Source of the DNA: Phoenix dactylifera
Lineage: Eukaryota > Streptophyta > Magnoliopsida > Arecales > Arecaceae
NCBI RefSeq assembly: GCF_009389715.1
Contig: NC_052399.1
Span: 15,007,646 to 15,071,645, forward strand
Direction of reading: 5' to 3'
Length of the DNA stretch: 64,000 nucleotides
The notes beneath the pieces are model-generated. The model worked only from the letters and a program-made list of their open reading frames with translations. It was not told the DNA's origin and ran no database searches. Within the stretch, counting starts at the first letter, position 1. Each line of letters starts with the position of its first letter. The position numbers and the translations under genes were made by a program. Shown here one piece after another: positions 10,959 through 22,682 of this stretch.

Positions 10959-13093
10959 GATGCACTGGGGGCGTCGGCGCAACCCGCAACCTTCGGGCCG
11001 CTGTCACTTCTTGCTTCCAATTCCGGTTCCTCACCACACCCCAAATCTCCTCCCATCTCCAACCCACTGTGCTTCACCCCCTTAGCCGAAGCCAAGAGTC
11101 GCTGCAGAGCCTCCTTGTGTGACCCACTGTGGGATTGTGCCAATTGGCACACTAGCTCCTCTGAATTCACAGCTTGATTGTGCTGTGATCCCACCTCATA
11201 GCCATCACCACAGAGTCCCCCATCCACACGGTCTGGGCCATCAGCCACGCTCCCCATTAGATTAGGATCAGAATAGTGAAAGCCCCCATCACAGAGAGCA
11301 CTACTGTGTTGGCGTGCCAGCCGGCACGCCTTGTCACAGTCTCCTCCCCCTGAGCTCACCTTGAGGATGGTGCTTCCCCCACCAACTCAGGCCACCACCT
11401 CCTCTTCGTCTGCTCCCGTTGCTGCCGCCGACACCATCGACCCAGCTACACCTGCCGCCGGCTCGCCCATCACCGTCGCCAACAGCTCCGCCGCAACCGA
11501 CGCCGCTCTTGCCAGCCCCCGCCGAGCTGTGGAATTTGCCCCGGACTGCCGGCCATCTCCAGTTTCCTCCTGCCCCAGCTTGGACGTGTCCTCCATCGCA
11601 AGGGGCGGCGGCGAGCTTTTGCTACGTCTGCGGGCACCTCCGGCCAGACGGAAACCATCTCCCCGGGGAGGGACATCCCGCTTCGGTGTCGCAGGCGGGC
11701 CGTTGGCAGTCGACGGCCCGGCTCCCTTATACGGCCCAGATGCTGGCGGGGCCCGATGAGATTTAGTTGGACTACGGGCCCTTTTCAGCGGGCTTAGGCC
11801 CGGCCCAGTCAAACCCAGATCCACCTGGCCCAGCGCGAAGGAGCGATTCCCCCCTCCGAGCCCCCTCACCGATTCACGGTTCGACTCGGACTGCACAGCT
11901 GGTTGACTCAACCCATCGTCCACCTCCACACTCGATCCACCCACGGCCGTCTTCTCCGGCGACTTCCGCCTAGCAACCTTGGTTGGCTTTTGCCAACCTT
12001 CGAGATCTATTGGGGACCCTGACGGCCGCGGTCCTGCTCCTCCATCGCCAGGGGCCACCGTAGCAGCCGCCGACACCGAACCTGTGCTGGTACTCGTCCC
12101 CGTCGCCTTCGTCTTCCCACTCCTCCCCACGGGAGCCTCGGGACCATTAATCCAGTTCATTGAGAGCCAAGGTCCGTAGATCAGAGGCTCCTCCGATACC
12201 TTTGGTGCCTTACCTTTGTCAGGGTTCCGGGCATTACAGCCCTCTCCCATCTCCACATCGGTCGTCACCGGAGACGAGAACACACAGGCCGCCTCCCCAT
12301 GACCGATGCGACCGCAACTATAGCAGTATTCAGGAAGATTTTCATACACAAACTCCTGCCAGATCTTCCTCTCCAATCCCTCCTTAGCTCCCTTCATAAA
12401 AATTCCCGGTTTCAGAGGAACTCTGATATCGATCTCCACTTTAACTCTTGCAAAGCCCCTCTTCCTCCCTTGGTCAGTGGCCGCATCCAAAGCCAGAGGT
12501 TTCCCGGCCGTCGCGGCTATTTGGAGTAAAGTCTCTTTTGCCCAGAAGTCCAACGGCAAGCGTGGGAGGCGCAACCACGCCACCACCCGTCCCGCATCGC
12601 CAGAGCCGGTGATGAAGTTCGGCCTCCAGCGCTCCATTGTGAAGAGCTGACCGGCCACTAAGCACGGTCCTCTCAAAAGCATCTCCTCCCGGTCTTTCTC
12701 GCAGGCGAAGCGAGCCACCAGTACCTCATCAGCCAATGTAATGACTTCAACATTGTAGTCCAGGTTCCCCAAACGTCGCAGCTCCCGTCCAACCCACTCC
12801 GCCGGCACCTTCCGCCCCACGCTCTGCATAAACACCGAGGTGCTTCGCCATTCCTCCCTGGTCCTCTCCAGCGTCTCCTCCGGGACCTCCAACACCTCCG
12901 TGAAGTGGCTCTGTAGAACTCCCAGCTCCCGCTCCGAGATCCGGTGGCGATTCCATCTCCCCTGATTCGTCGGTCCCCTAGCTACCGCCGCCCAGGACGC
13001 ACCTCTCGCCTCAGCCCGGATAGGATGCTGCCCCAGCCCGCCGGATCTCCCTTCCTTCCTAGTCCCCCTCTCATGAACGCTGGAAGCGGCCAT
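10955..13093 (-). pseudogene. LINE ORF1: nucleic-acid-binding protein (DUF4283 plus zinc knuckle)
   Basis: I chose the ATG at 13093-13091 (MAASSVHERG); the frame is open further upstream but only from a TTG. A DUF4283-like region (VGRELRRLGNLDYNVEVITL, then WLRLPRLPLDFW) is followed by a CCHC knuckle CYSCGRIGHGEAAC and a low-complexity Pro/Gly/Ser-rich tail. ORF1 proteins of L1 elements bind the element RNA. A TGA at 11389-11387 interrupts the frame, but the same frame is then open for another 430 nt and stops at 10957-10955, where its TGA overlaps the ORF2 ATG as ATGA. That fit suggests the 11387 stop is a later nonsense mutation. Confidence 0.85.
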
Positions 13094-13150
13094 TGAAACC
13101 CCTACAGCCGTTCGAGGAAATCCCCGAGAGACCGCACGTCTATCAAAGCG

Positions 13151-13197
13151 GCTCTCTCTCTCTCTCCTCTCCCGCTCTCTCTCTCTCTCCTCTCCCC
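13151..13197. repeat. CT/GA-rich microsatellite in the LINE leader
   Basis: Two runs of ct repeats separated by short interruptions. On the LINE strand this is a GA-rich leader just upstream of ORF1. Confidence 0.85.
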
Positions 13198-13210
13198 AGA
13201 TTGTCACGTC

Positions 13211-15505
13211 CAAGCTGAGGATTTTTGACTGTTATTCTTAGTAGCCTCTTTCAGGAAGTCAAGAATAACCATTGCTTCAACCGTTTTTGCTTTTCTTTTC
13301 TTAAAAGGTGCCAAAAGGCTAATTAATAACAATGGTGGCCATAACTGACCATTGCTGTGGTTGTTTTATCATTATAGTAGCATCACTATTTTTTTAGTCA
13401 AATTTAAATGTGAGCTTTAAGGTGTTTTTTTCTTCTAATAGTAAGGGAGGGAGAATTACCTAATTTAACTATAATTACTTTGGTCACTGTGAGGACTCAT
13501 GCGGGCATATTTTTTAGTCCCACATTAGTATGTAGATTTAGGATATCTATATAGGGCCAAGGCACCCAACTAATGTCTTTTGGCTAATCCTTTTAAATAA
13601 AGTCCTGGGTTGTTGCGAAAGGTATAATAATGGCACCCGATCTATATCGATATATACTCTATAGCACGCATGGGATCATTTTGGTTGACTCTGAGCTAAT
13701 CATGGTGTTCATGATTATATTTATAGTACTTACGATTGGATTTGAACAAATGTGGACCCTTAAACTGGTAAGGACGTTAAAGCTTAAATAGAGTATATCA
13801 AAACTTGTTTGAGCATGTGTTTAGTCTTATATCGATAATGGATAGATCTTCATACTTATACAAGGCCAAAGAGTCTAAATAATATCTTCCGATTAGCTTT
13901 TTGGGTGAAGTATTATATTGTTATAGTCTCGGTACTTGGATGCATCCTAGACTCAACCCAAAATTTTTGGTTGCAAAGTTAAGGAGCATGACCATTAGCA
14001 TAAGCCTTATCTAGAACATAAGCCTATGGCTTCTTTTCAAAATGCTCGATTAACACTGTGTGATGTTCCTTAGCAATCAAATATAATGTTGCCCCCTCTA
14101 CAAAAAGAATTAAAGATACGGCAAGAAAGACATCTTATGGGAACAAGGATTGTATGTCTTATTTCAACGAATGAACAACAGACAGGTTGCAAAAAACTAT
14201 AGGTTAGAACATTATCTACAAGACTGAGTACATGATAATTAACTCTTTATGAATTATATTTTGTAGCTTAATGCACTTGTTTGGAGTGCTTGCTATCTCC
14301 AAGTGATGACGATCTCCAATATGTGAAATTCAACTCTTTCTGAAAATTGGAACAATTCCTATTTAATTTTTAAAATTTTGGAAGGTTTCGGCCTTTCAAA
14401 TAGATAAAACTATACAGACTATGCCAAAAACACTATTAGACCTTCTTGAGATAGACCGGGTATTATTCGCTTCTTATTAGTCCCAATTAAGGATAGGTCA
14501 TATAATAAAAATGATTCCTATGAGCATAGTAGTTAAAGATATGATGGCAAATATAATGGCCCAACTGCCACTTAAGCTATTAGGGCTGCCGAACCAACCA
14601 TCTTTTCAATCAGCCGCTTATGTTTCAATTGGAAATTTGGCTCAAATATGGCTCGTTTAATTGCTAAATAAGACAACCTAGGATTAGATAGACTTGCTTA
14701 TGCTCAATTAGATTAAACTTGGAATGCAAATATATATATATATATTTGATATATATTTGATATATATTAATATATCATATATTATTTAATTATTATTTAT
14801 AAATAAAATTATTTTATATCATAAATTATCATCATAATACACAAAAGAGTATATTTAACTATAGTGCAGAATAGCTCAAGGTATACATGTAAAGGCTTTT
14901 CGGGATTTTAGTTTCTCTAGAACTTCTTAGATAGTCAGTTGTTCAAGAGTAGCTCAAGTCCAGCTTAAAATGGCTTAAGTTCAAATACTGAGCTTGCGCT
15001 ATTCTTGTTATGTTTGAACCTGGCTGGTTTACACCCCCATTTGCCACAACCACCCTAACATCCTTCACATACCAAATGAAAACAGTTTACGTGTGTGAAT
15101 CATACACCAAAATCAGACCCATATATGGAGCCAGTGCCACTAACTAGGATCATTCAATAAAGGTATAAAGAAAACCATATTGCCTTCTCCCACTTTTGAT
15201 TTTTCTAAGCCCCAAAAAGTGTTTAAGTCATTGAAAGTCCAAAATTTGTATTTTTTTTCTAGCTTATTACTTTCATTTTGGATACATTGTAGTTTGAACC
15301 CACTCCCATATACAATTGTTTAGTGCAATCAGAGTTGAATATTTACCTTGTCTTGGAATTAAAAATTGCCCTAGCTTGTCCAACGAATTCCGAGTCTTAC
15401 AAACAAAAAGCCCGTCAAACAATTACAAAATTATCTGATCTTACCCTTACAAGAATCAAATTAAGACAAAATTACCTCAACGGAACAGAAACCGAGTCAT
15501 TGATA
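13211..15505. repeat. Duplicated segment, copy A
   Basis: From aagctgaggatttttgact onward this 2.3 kb resembles two blocks downstream of the chalcone-synthase-family gene: 23057-24200 (first half) and 24540-26670 (nearly all but the first 120 bp). Similarity is clear by eye over long stretches with small indels. Shared landmarks include tggcaaatataatggccca and ccacttttgatttttct. No coding potential is seen. It includes the TRIM-like element at 13488-13932. Confidence 0.85.
13488..13932 (+). mobile_element. Old TRIM-like LTR element in copy A
   Basis: A left LTR-like unit (13488-13617: tgtgaggactcatgcggg, tagtcccacatta, ttttaaataaagtcc, gttgttgcg) is followed by a decayed primer-binding site and about 180 bp. 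A diverged second unit follows (about 13800-13932: gcatgtgtttagtctta, gattagctttttgggtgaa, ttgttata). The unit structure was recognised from copy C, where the primer-binding site is intact. Confidence 0.6.
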
Positions 15506-17330
15506 TCAACATTCCATATGCCAAAAATTATATATATATTGTTCGACAACTACCAACTTGGCGAGAATCCAACCCTAGCAAGCAACTAAGCAAGTACAGT
15601 CAAATCTGCGGTAGGTGTTTGCTCAAATGTGGCAGGCGATTGTGAAAGTAAAGGAAGTAAACTCTCCTGCTCCCTTACCATGGCCACTAAGAGGTTAGGT
15701 GATTATGAATGACGTAGTTGAGCGTACCATCAGCTAGAATTGATTCTTTGCAGATGGTGGGTAGGTGTCCAGGTGATGACCCAAAATTAATTTTAGCACT
15801 TTGCCTTGCTCCGTCAAATGAGCAATGCCTTAAAGTCGCTTCTAAGCCGTCTTTACGAGGGTCTATTTTATTGCTTGAAATTAGACTTCTGCCCGAAGTC
15901 TTCATATTGAATATTTTTTTGTATTTTCGTGGGGATTTCATATCATATTTTTAGTTGGCCTGAGGTGATTTTTAAGTTCTGCTCTCGTCCTGAAACGAAG
16001 TCATCCGAAAAAACACGGCTGGAAGGGCTTTGGCCGTTGACCACTTCAGTAGTTCCGATGAAGGTCTCTTAACGGCGCTCAGGCAAGGCACCGTCGGCTG
16101 GCATTGGCCGGACCATATAAACACTCTCCAATTAATTTTTTAAGTACAACTATCAATCATCCCTTCGGTCATCACTCAGATTATCAATTTTGCCGAGGTA
16201 GCAGCCGGAGATTGTCGTGCTACAAGGGAAGCAGGTGATGAGTTTCTCGGTGCTTTTTCTTCGACTGCCCATGTAAAAAAAGCCGCCAAACGATGAACGT
16301 GGTGCTGCTTCTTCAGCCACCCACGGAGCGACGACTGAACATGACTTTTAGCGCGCCTGCCCTTTCTCTCTCTCTCTCTCTGTCCCTCTCTTTCTCTGAG
16401 TGTGATTGCCTCGGTATTTTAGGGAGAAAAAACGAGGGGATTTGATGGGGTTGAGACAGATCGTACAACACAAAAAGGTAAAGCGGAGTGGTCAATGATC
16501 CATGAAGGTAAAATATATATTTAGATGGTCCGAGTGCAAGATTTTCACCTTGGCTAAAATCTTGATTTGTTTTAGTATCGAGCATGATATAATATAAAAA
16601 TTTCAATCTCATTATGTCGATCATTATGAACAAACAAAATTTGAGATATGGATCAACATAATATCTTCATATTGACTAATAAAATTATTTTGACTAATAA
16701 ATTTTGAATTAATATTTTGATATAATTGATAATCTCATATTTATCATATATTTCAAGATTTTAATTTCTAAGTTCTAAATGTTTGGCTGAGATTTTCAAA
16801 ATTTTTGGCTCTTTCCAAATTTCTTCATTTACCGTATAAGCCATGATAATGATTCATCTTGGTCTCGTTCACTCAATAAGATAATTTATATCTCTGGACT
16901 AAAAACCTTACTTGGTGGAAGTGAGCCTAACTATTACAAGAAGCAACTTGAGAACCATCATATAATTTTTCTTCTCATGTAACAAATACTAAAAATACTA
17001 ATAATCACATTAGGTGTCCAAAACCTATCCTTTCTATATATTTTCTCTTCCCTCTATATTGGATCTCCTCTATTAGTTAAGACTCATGCCATCTAATAAA
17101 CCAACAATGACGGGGTGTTTTTGGATGTAACTGATGGCAAAGGATCAAAATTCATTAGCATTCTCGGGAATAAGAATATACTTGGATAAAGAGGGTTTGA
17201 TTTTGTCTTAGTCGATGAGTGGTCATGCAATTCTCAACTACATCAGCGTATATCCTGCCTAAAACAGTATTATAGTTCATAAAAAAATTATAGAAAGACG
17301 ATACCGGAGAAATAAATTGGCTATGGTTTC
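15506..17330. other. No gene recognised; AT-rich and old repeat-like sequence
   Basis: Short open frames (15718-15954, 15687-15941, 16313-16633) have no recognisable domains. A GC-richer stretch at 15980-16310 with a tataaaca box could be a fragment of an old LTR, but no partner repeat was found. A short ct microsatellite lies at 16364-16392. Confidence 0.4.
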
Positions 17331-18110
17331 TTTTTTTTGTGTGGTGAAAACGGCATTTTATATAGCTCTAACTTGAGTACATCCAGCCATATCAAAAGAA
17401 AGTAAAAAGTACAAGGTAGGAGGAATATCTCCTACAGATGTCTATGTGATCTCCCCGGAGTGCCGGGCAACAAATGAGGCAACCCAGTCTACTGCGCTGT
17501 TCGCCTCCCGAAAAACATGTAAAGCCTGAAAGTCGCTCAGCTCCTGAGCCAATCTACGGGTATCACGGATAAAAGGATGACCATCACCATATCTGTCCAC
17601 TCTCCGAATCCAATCGATCACCACAGAGAAGTCTCCCTCAAGGCATATATGCTCAGTACCAAGTACCCACCTCGCATAGAATATCCCCTTCCAAGCTGCC
17701 CGCAGCTTCGCCCCAACTACAGTAAGTCCAGACGTGCGGCAACCACCAGCTGCTATCATCTTACCGAGATGATCTCTGATCACAAAGCCAATTCCTCCGG
17801 ATACCTCGTCCACTGACATACTACCATCGAAGTTCACTTTGAGATGATTAAGGGATGGAGGTATGTTTCTCGATTGCTGCCTATAATCGAAAAAGCAACG
17901 GAGCAGGATCTCGGCCGTCTAATGATAGAATTCAAGTGAAAGTAGCCTGACCAAGAGTGACGAACACGTGCCATCAAGATGTCGCGGGGCCGTGATGGTC
18001 TTTCCTCACCCAATGGGTCATGGCATTCGTTGAACGAGAACCATGCATCGCAGTTCTTTGGGCGCAAGCCAGTCGCACACCCGCCCTTTTCGTTCCCACT
18101 CCACACGTAC
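17331..18110 (-). pseudogene. 5'-truncated LINE fragment with RNase H domain
   Basis: The - strand frame 17837-17442 (131 residues) is a plant LINE-type RNase H domain: NFDGSMS, GIGFVIRDHLGKMIAAGG, ELRAAWKG-like spacing, LEGDFSVVIDWIR, and a C-terminal REANSAVDWVASFVARH. Upstream (to about 18100) there are weaker LINE-like pieces with a frame break. The 3' end carries the tail tagagctatataaaatgcc, then a short poly-A (poly-T at 17331-17338 on +), shared with the LINE stubs at 37.4 and 47.0 kb. Confidence 0.82.
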
Positions 18111-18284
18111 CAACAAGAGGAAGCAAAAATCTAAATGCCAAAGGCCCCAACCCACGCCAAAGTCCCCAAACCACAAACATAGCAAACTAACGATCCTCCA
18201 CTCTTTCTATATATAATACTATATCTCGCTCTCTGCTGTTGATTGGATCATGTTGTTTATTTTTTTATAAAAAAATTTACACAA

Positions 18285-18870
18285 AAAAATTGATCTCATT
18301 TTTAAATTTTAGTTGATTTAAATGCTTTAAAATATTTTTTCTAGACACTTTTTTGTAAATGTTACGATCCTTCATAAAAGAATATTGCTTTTCGAAGAGA
18401 TACGATGTTTCAGTAAAATCATGTATTCCCAGAACCAAGATGTCTCCTCGGTCGTCCGGACAAATTTCTTAAATACACTATGAGTCTAGCACTATGCGAT
18501 ATTCCATTCCCACTTCCTCTGATATCTCTTATGATACTACTATTCTAAAGTATTATTTTTTCAAGTTTCCTCCTTCCTTTTCTAAGCAATTGAAGGAAGT
18601 CCTTCGGATCAAGCCTCCAAGGGATCGTGTTTGTTAAAGGGGAATTGGCTTCAGTCGAGTTATTGTACCTTAGAGATGAGATCATTATAAACTTGCGTAT
18701 AAGAGGCAAATCATGTTTTTAGAATAGTGTATTTCATACATCTTAATCTAGATAAAATTTTTTCAATCTTTTGAATCTATTTTAGTAGATTATTTCTTTA
18801 TAACACTTATCTAAAATAATAAAAATAGCAGCTAGTAATTTCTAGGCCATATTTCTCCTACACATCTAGC
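18285..18870 (+). repeat. LTR-like repeat, diverged copy 1
   Basis: It aligns by eye with 20085-20680: shared are aaattttag..ttaaatgctttaaaata, a gatcaagc..cc..cgatc segment, aacgagatc/gatgagatc, and the AT-rich end before ctcctacaca. No open frame. A third partial copy is at 19085-19300. Confidence 0.55.
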
Positions 18871-20055
18871 AGCACCCCTTCTTCTCCTCCTACCCACACT
18901 CCCCCAGCCACCCAAAAAAACTCTTTTCATGGATCAAGGGAGACTATTTGATTTAATTTTTTTAGTAAAGATTATTTAATATAATTTTTCAAGGATCAAA
19001 ATTGGAAGCATCATCATATGCCGGCTTGAAGGAGCTAGGGATGCTCTTCTAACCAGTCTGGTAGTTGTCAACAAGTATTACAGCCAACAAACCCCATATC
19101 CCTTGTACGAATTTTAACTTGACAAATAATTTAAATTAAAAAATATATAAACCAACCTTATCTCCTAAATTTTAGATAGTTTAAATACTTTAAAATACTT
19201 ATCTTTTTCTTCATATGCTTTTTTTAGAAGAGCTGTGACTCTTCGAAAAAGAACGTTGGTTCCAGTTTTCGTAGGAATGCGATGATTTCGAAACATCGTA
19301 TAGCTTAGAAATGTTGCACCGTATCGGCCACCAGATAGAGTCCATAAATAGGCATTGGGTCCAGTGTATTTGATTACTCAATTTGCATTACTACTTCTCA
19401 GTTTGGGCTGACCTATACAAAATTCTTATGAACAATCAAAGTACTAATTAAGTGTAAGGCTTTTAAATGGGGCTAACAACATAAAGACCTAATTGATCCG
19501 TACTGCAAGAGTGATAAGTAGAAGTATGAGTCAAAGGACCTAGTTCAAAATCTTATCCACTATGGTTTCTTCAGATAAATACTATCAATACAAAGTGATA
19601 TTAAATTAATATCCTTGATGAAATTTTAATAACCCAAATGTTGCTTGCATGCTAGAAAATTGACAGGTGGGGCACAAAGTAATACTATATGCATTTTCTC
19701 ATTGTTCATTGGTAAGGAATTTAGAAAACTTCAGTAGAAACCAAAGTCAACTGAATGATTATATTGCTTCGGAATGAACATAAAACTGAGCTCATTTCAC
19801 TGACAGATGCTGTCCCAGATGCATTTATTTGTATTTTTTATAGATTTTGAAAGTTTGTCCGGGTCCTCAGAGATTTGGATCCTTTACTGCCTTTTCATTC
19901 TAATCCAATCCAATTATTCATATCTATACAGATAAATACCATCAATACAAAATGAGATTAAATTGTCCACGAAACACCTCGCCTATTGTATAATATAAAT
20001 GGCCCAGATATTTTTCTTTATATTTTTTTCTAAATTAATTTCTTTTGTGGAGGAT
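18871..20055. repeat. Gene-free stretch with a partial repeat copy (19085-19300)
   Basis: 19085-19300 is about as close to 20065-20285 as one sees without alignment: ctcctaaattttagat, ggtttaaatactttaaaata, aaaaagaacgttggttccag, then a terminal accgtatcgg against ttgtatcggt. The remainder is AT-rich with no recognisable gene. Confidence 0.55.
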
Positions 20056-20680
20056 TGTTGGAGTTTTAACTTAGAAAACAGATTTAAATTTTAAAAAATA
20101 AATAAACCAACATTATCTCCTAAATTTTAGATGGTTTAAATACTTTAAAATACCTATCTTTTTCATAAGACGCTTCATTTTAGAAAAAATGCAACTCTTT
20201 GGAAAAAAACGTTAGTTCTAGTTTCCGTAAGGATGCGATATTTCTGAAACGTATTCTGAAAACACCGCATTGTATCGGTTCTATATTACTACTTCTCTAC
20301 TTTCCAAGACAAAATAGAGAATTATTTTCTCTTTTTTCTTTTTCTCTTCTTCTAAACTTCTTTCAAATGTTCTTTATCATCAGGCATTTGAAACAGTCGA
20401 TCGGATCAAGCTTCCTCAGCGATCATGCTCGTTCGAGGAAAATTGAACTGAGTCGTGTAGTTATACCTTAGGAACGAGATCGCCGCAAACCTGTGCCAAA
20501 TTTGAACCACAACCGTACGTATAGAGCGAATCATGTTCTTAAAACAGTTTACATCACACGTCTCAATCCAAACAAACTCTTTTCAACCTTCTAATTTTAT
20601 TTTAGTAAATAATTCTATTATAATATTTTAATAACATAAAAATATAATAATTTTAGGCAAATATTTTCAATATACCAAAC
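20056..20680 (+). repeat. LTR-like repeat copy directly upstream of the CHS-like gene
   Basis: It starts tgttggagttttaac and ends near caatatacca, so it could be a solo LTR of about 620 bp. It is related to 18285-18870 and 19085-19300. No clear target-site duplication was found, so the element type is uncertain. It ends about 270 bp before the start codon of the gene at 20953. Confidence 0.5.
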
Positions 20681-20771
20681 CCACACGCTTCATATATAGC
20701 GAAGTCCCCATCATCCGACGCACGCATTGCACAAAGAAGGCAAAGGTTGGTGCATAGCACGCGCCATGATT

Positions 20772-20853
20772 GGGTTAGGTGGGACAGGACGTTTTATAAT
20801 ACCACGTTTTATAAAACGTTTAATAATACCACCCAAAGGGGCTACATATATGG
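20772..20853 (+). promoter_or_regulatory. Probable core promoter of the CHS-like gene
   Basis: gggttaggtggg at 20772-20783 is, on the other strand, an ACCTAAC-type MYB recognition element of the kind found in phenylpropanoid and flavonoid gene promoters. Two similar units follow (cgttttataataccac and cgtttaataataccac), giving a partly palindromic acgttttat/ataaaacgt cluster at 20790-20832. A TATA-like catatatgg is at 20845-20853, about 100 bp before the ATG. Function is inferred from position and motif only. Confidence 0.5.
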
Positions 20854-20952
20854 AAGCCAAGAGCATGCCCCTCCACACTCCTCGGCGCTCTATCCTAAAC
20901 AATTAAACCTTCAGCAACCGCTGCCCGTCTCTCCATCTCCCTTCCACTTAGA

Positions 20953-22563
20953 ATGGCCAGCATCGAGTCCATTCGCAAGGCACAGAGGGCTGACGGCCCG
21001 GCCACGATCATGGCCATCGGAACCGCCAACCCTCCTCATGCCGTCGACCAGAGCACCTACGCCGACTTCTACTTCCGAATCACCAACAATGAGCACAAGC
21101 ACGAGCTCAAAGAGAAGTTCAAGCGCATATGTAAGAGCTTAATTAATTGTTGCATGCCTTGCTTCCTCGTATACTTTTTTGGTATTATACTTAGAAACCA
21201 CTTTGGCACGTTCGCTCTATCTCATGACACCTAGTGAGCATGCATGCATGAATCATGATATGGAGGGAGCCGGAGCCTTCCGATCGTGTTCCCAACTTCC
21301 CATCTTTCCTCCAAATATAAAAAAACAAAGAATATGGAGGGAGCTGTCCGTAACACATATGTATCCAAACACTCTCAGGCATGCAACAATTAGTGGTTGC
21401 CATCATCCTACGACATGCCTCGATCGATTCTCCCTCTTAAAGTAACCTATCCTCGATGATGAGAAATTAGCAAAATGATCGTTCAATATTATCATCCAAA
21501 CTCATGAATGAAAGATACACATGCAAGTCGCTCGTTTTTTTTTAACCTTGTTTTGCTGCGTCACGTTGCAGGTGAGAAATCCATGATCAAGAAGCGGTAC
21601 ATGTACCTCACCGAGGATGTCCTGAAGCAGAACCCGAACATGTGCGCCTACATGGCGCCCTCTCTGGATGCCCGGCAGGACATCCTGGTGGAGGAGGTGC
21701 CGAAGCTGGGGAAGGAAGCAGCCGTCAAGGCCATCAAGGAGTGGGGCCGCCCCAAGTCAAACATCACTCACCTCGTCGTCTGCTCCACCAGCGGCGTCGA
21801 CATGCCCGGGGCCGACTACCAGCTCATCAGGCTCCTCGGCCTCAACCCGTCCGTCAAGCGAGTCATGCTCTACCACCAGGGCTGCTTCGCCGGCGGGACC
21901 GTGCTCCGCATCGCCAAGGACCTCGCCGAGAACAACAAGGGTGCTCGCGTGCTTGTCGTGTGCTCCGAGATCACCGTCGTCACCTTCCGAGGCACCGACG
22001 ACATCCACTTCGACAACCTCGTGGGCCAGGCCCTCTTCGCCGACGGTGCAGCGGCACTCATCGTCGGAGCGGATCCGATCCAAGGTGTCGAGAGGCCGCT
22101 CTTTCGAATGGCTTCGGCGGCTCAGCTGATACTGCCGGACAGCGAGGGGGCCATCGAAGGCCACCTCAGGGAAGTGGGCCTCACCTTCCACCTCCTCAAC
22201 CAGGTCCCCACCATTATCTCCAAGAACATCGAGAAGAGCCTGGAGGAGGCGTTCGAGCCGCTGGGTATCTCTGACTGGAATTCCTTGTTCTGGATTGCGC
22301 ACCCTGGTGGCCCGGCCATACTTGATGCCTTCGAGTCCAAACTGAAGCTGAAGCCGGAGAAGCTCCGGGCGACGCGGCACGTGCTTAGCGAGTACGGGAA
22401 CATGTCCAGCGCTTGCGTGTTCTTCATACTGGACGAGATGAGGAAGCGGTCGGCGAAGGAAGGGAAAGGGACCACTGGAGAGGGGCTCGACTGGGGAGTG
22501 CTCTATGGATTCGGACCAGGGCTCACCATGGAGACCGTCGTCCTCCAAAGTGTCGCTATTTAG
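20953..22563 (+). CDS. CHS: Chalcone synthase-family type III polyketide synthase (2 exons)
   Basis: Exon 1 is 20953-21130 and exon 2 is 21572-22563, joined across a GT-AG intron that splits the Cys60 codon, the conserved intron position of plant CHS genes. The product is 389 residues, the usual length. Chalcone synthases condense a CoA starter (p-coumaroyl-CoA) with three malonyl-CoA units in the cytosol at the entry to flavonoid synthesis. The catalytic triad is present in family numbering: Cys164 (in GCFAGG), His303 (IAHPGG) and Asn336 (YGNMSS). Also present are Phe215, Phe265, Thr132, Thr197, Gly256, Met137 and the signature GFGPGLT near the C-terminus. Departures from the usual sequence include His161 where Gln is typical, 201-TDDIHF-206, and NQVPT at 269-273 instead of KDVPG. 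It is therefore a full, probably active enzyme, but a paralog with altered starter preference (bibenzyl/stilbene/pyrone-type) cannot be excluded. Confidence 0.93.
21131..21571 (+). other. Intron of the CHS-like gene
   Basis: 441 bp, gtaagagc...acgttgcag, phase 1. Open frames running into it from exon 1, and the ones within it, are not coding. Confidence 0.93.
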
Positions 22564-22676
22564 GGTTTCAGGCTCCACCATGGTTCCATTGCTGCATTTT
22601 TTTCTCGTTGCTTCAGTTCAAGTAGTGCTCAACTAAACAATATTTTAAAAGACTATATGTATGATATATGCAATGA

Positions 22677-22682
22677 ATAAAT
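22677..22682 (+). terminator. Polyadenylation signal candidate of the CHS-like gene
   Basis: aataaa 114 bp after the stop codon in AT-rich DNA, preceded by tatatgtatgatatatg, which resembles a plant far-upstream element. Confidence 0.5.

Larger units (their letters stand above)
8923..13210 (-). mobile_element. L1-type LINE, 3' part cut off by the Copia insertion
   Basis: Read on the - strand it has a short GA-rich 5' leader (about 13210-13094), ORF1 with a DUF4283-like domain and CCHC knuckle, then ORF2 with an AP-endonuclease domain and a reverse transcriptase. This is the plant L1 layout. The RT is interrupted at 8923, upstream of the catalytic FADD box, by the Copia 3' LTR. The rest (RT C-terminus, zinc-binding and RNase H domains, poly-A) should lie left of the window beyond the Copia 5' LTR. 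The 5' junction at 13210/13211 was placed by comparison with the uninterrupted copy of the flank at 23057. Confidence 0.9.

Noticed and set aside
11331..12529. Proline-rich + strand open frames of 60-140 residues
   Set aside because: They are antisense shadows of GC-rich LINE ORF1.
21642..22581. Long alternative frames over CHS exon 2, including a 274-residue - strand frame
   Set aside because: GC-rich third positions keep other frames open; only the CHS frame has recognisable motifs.
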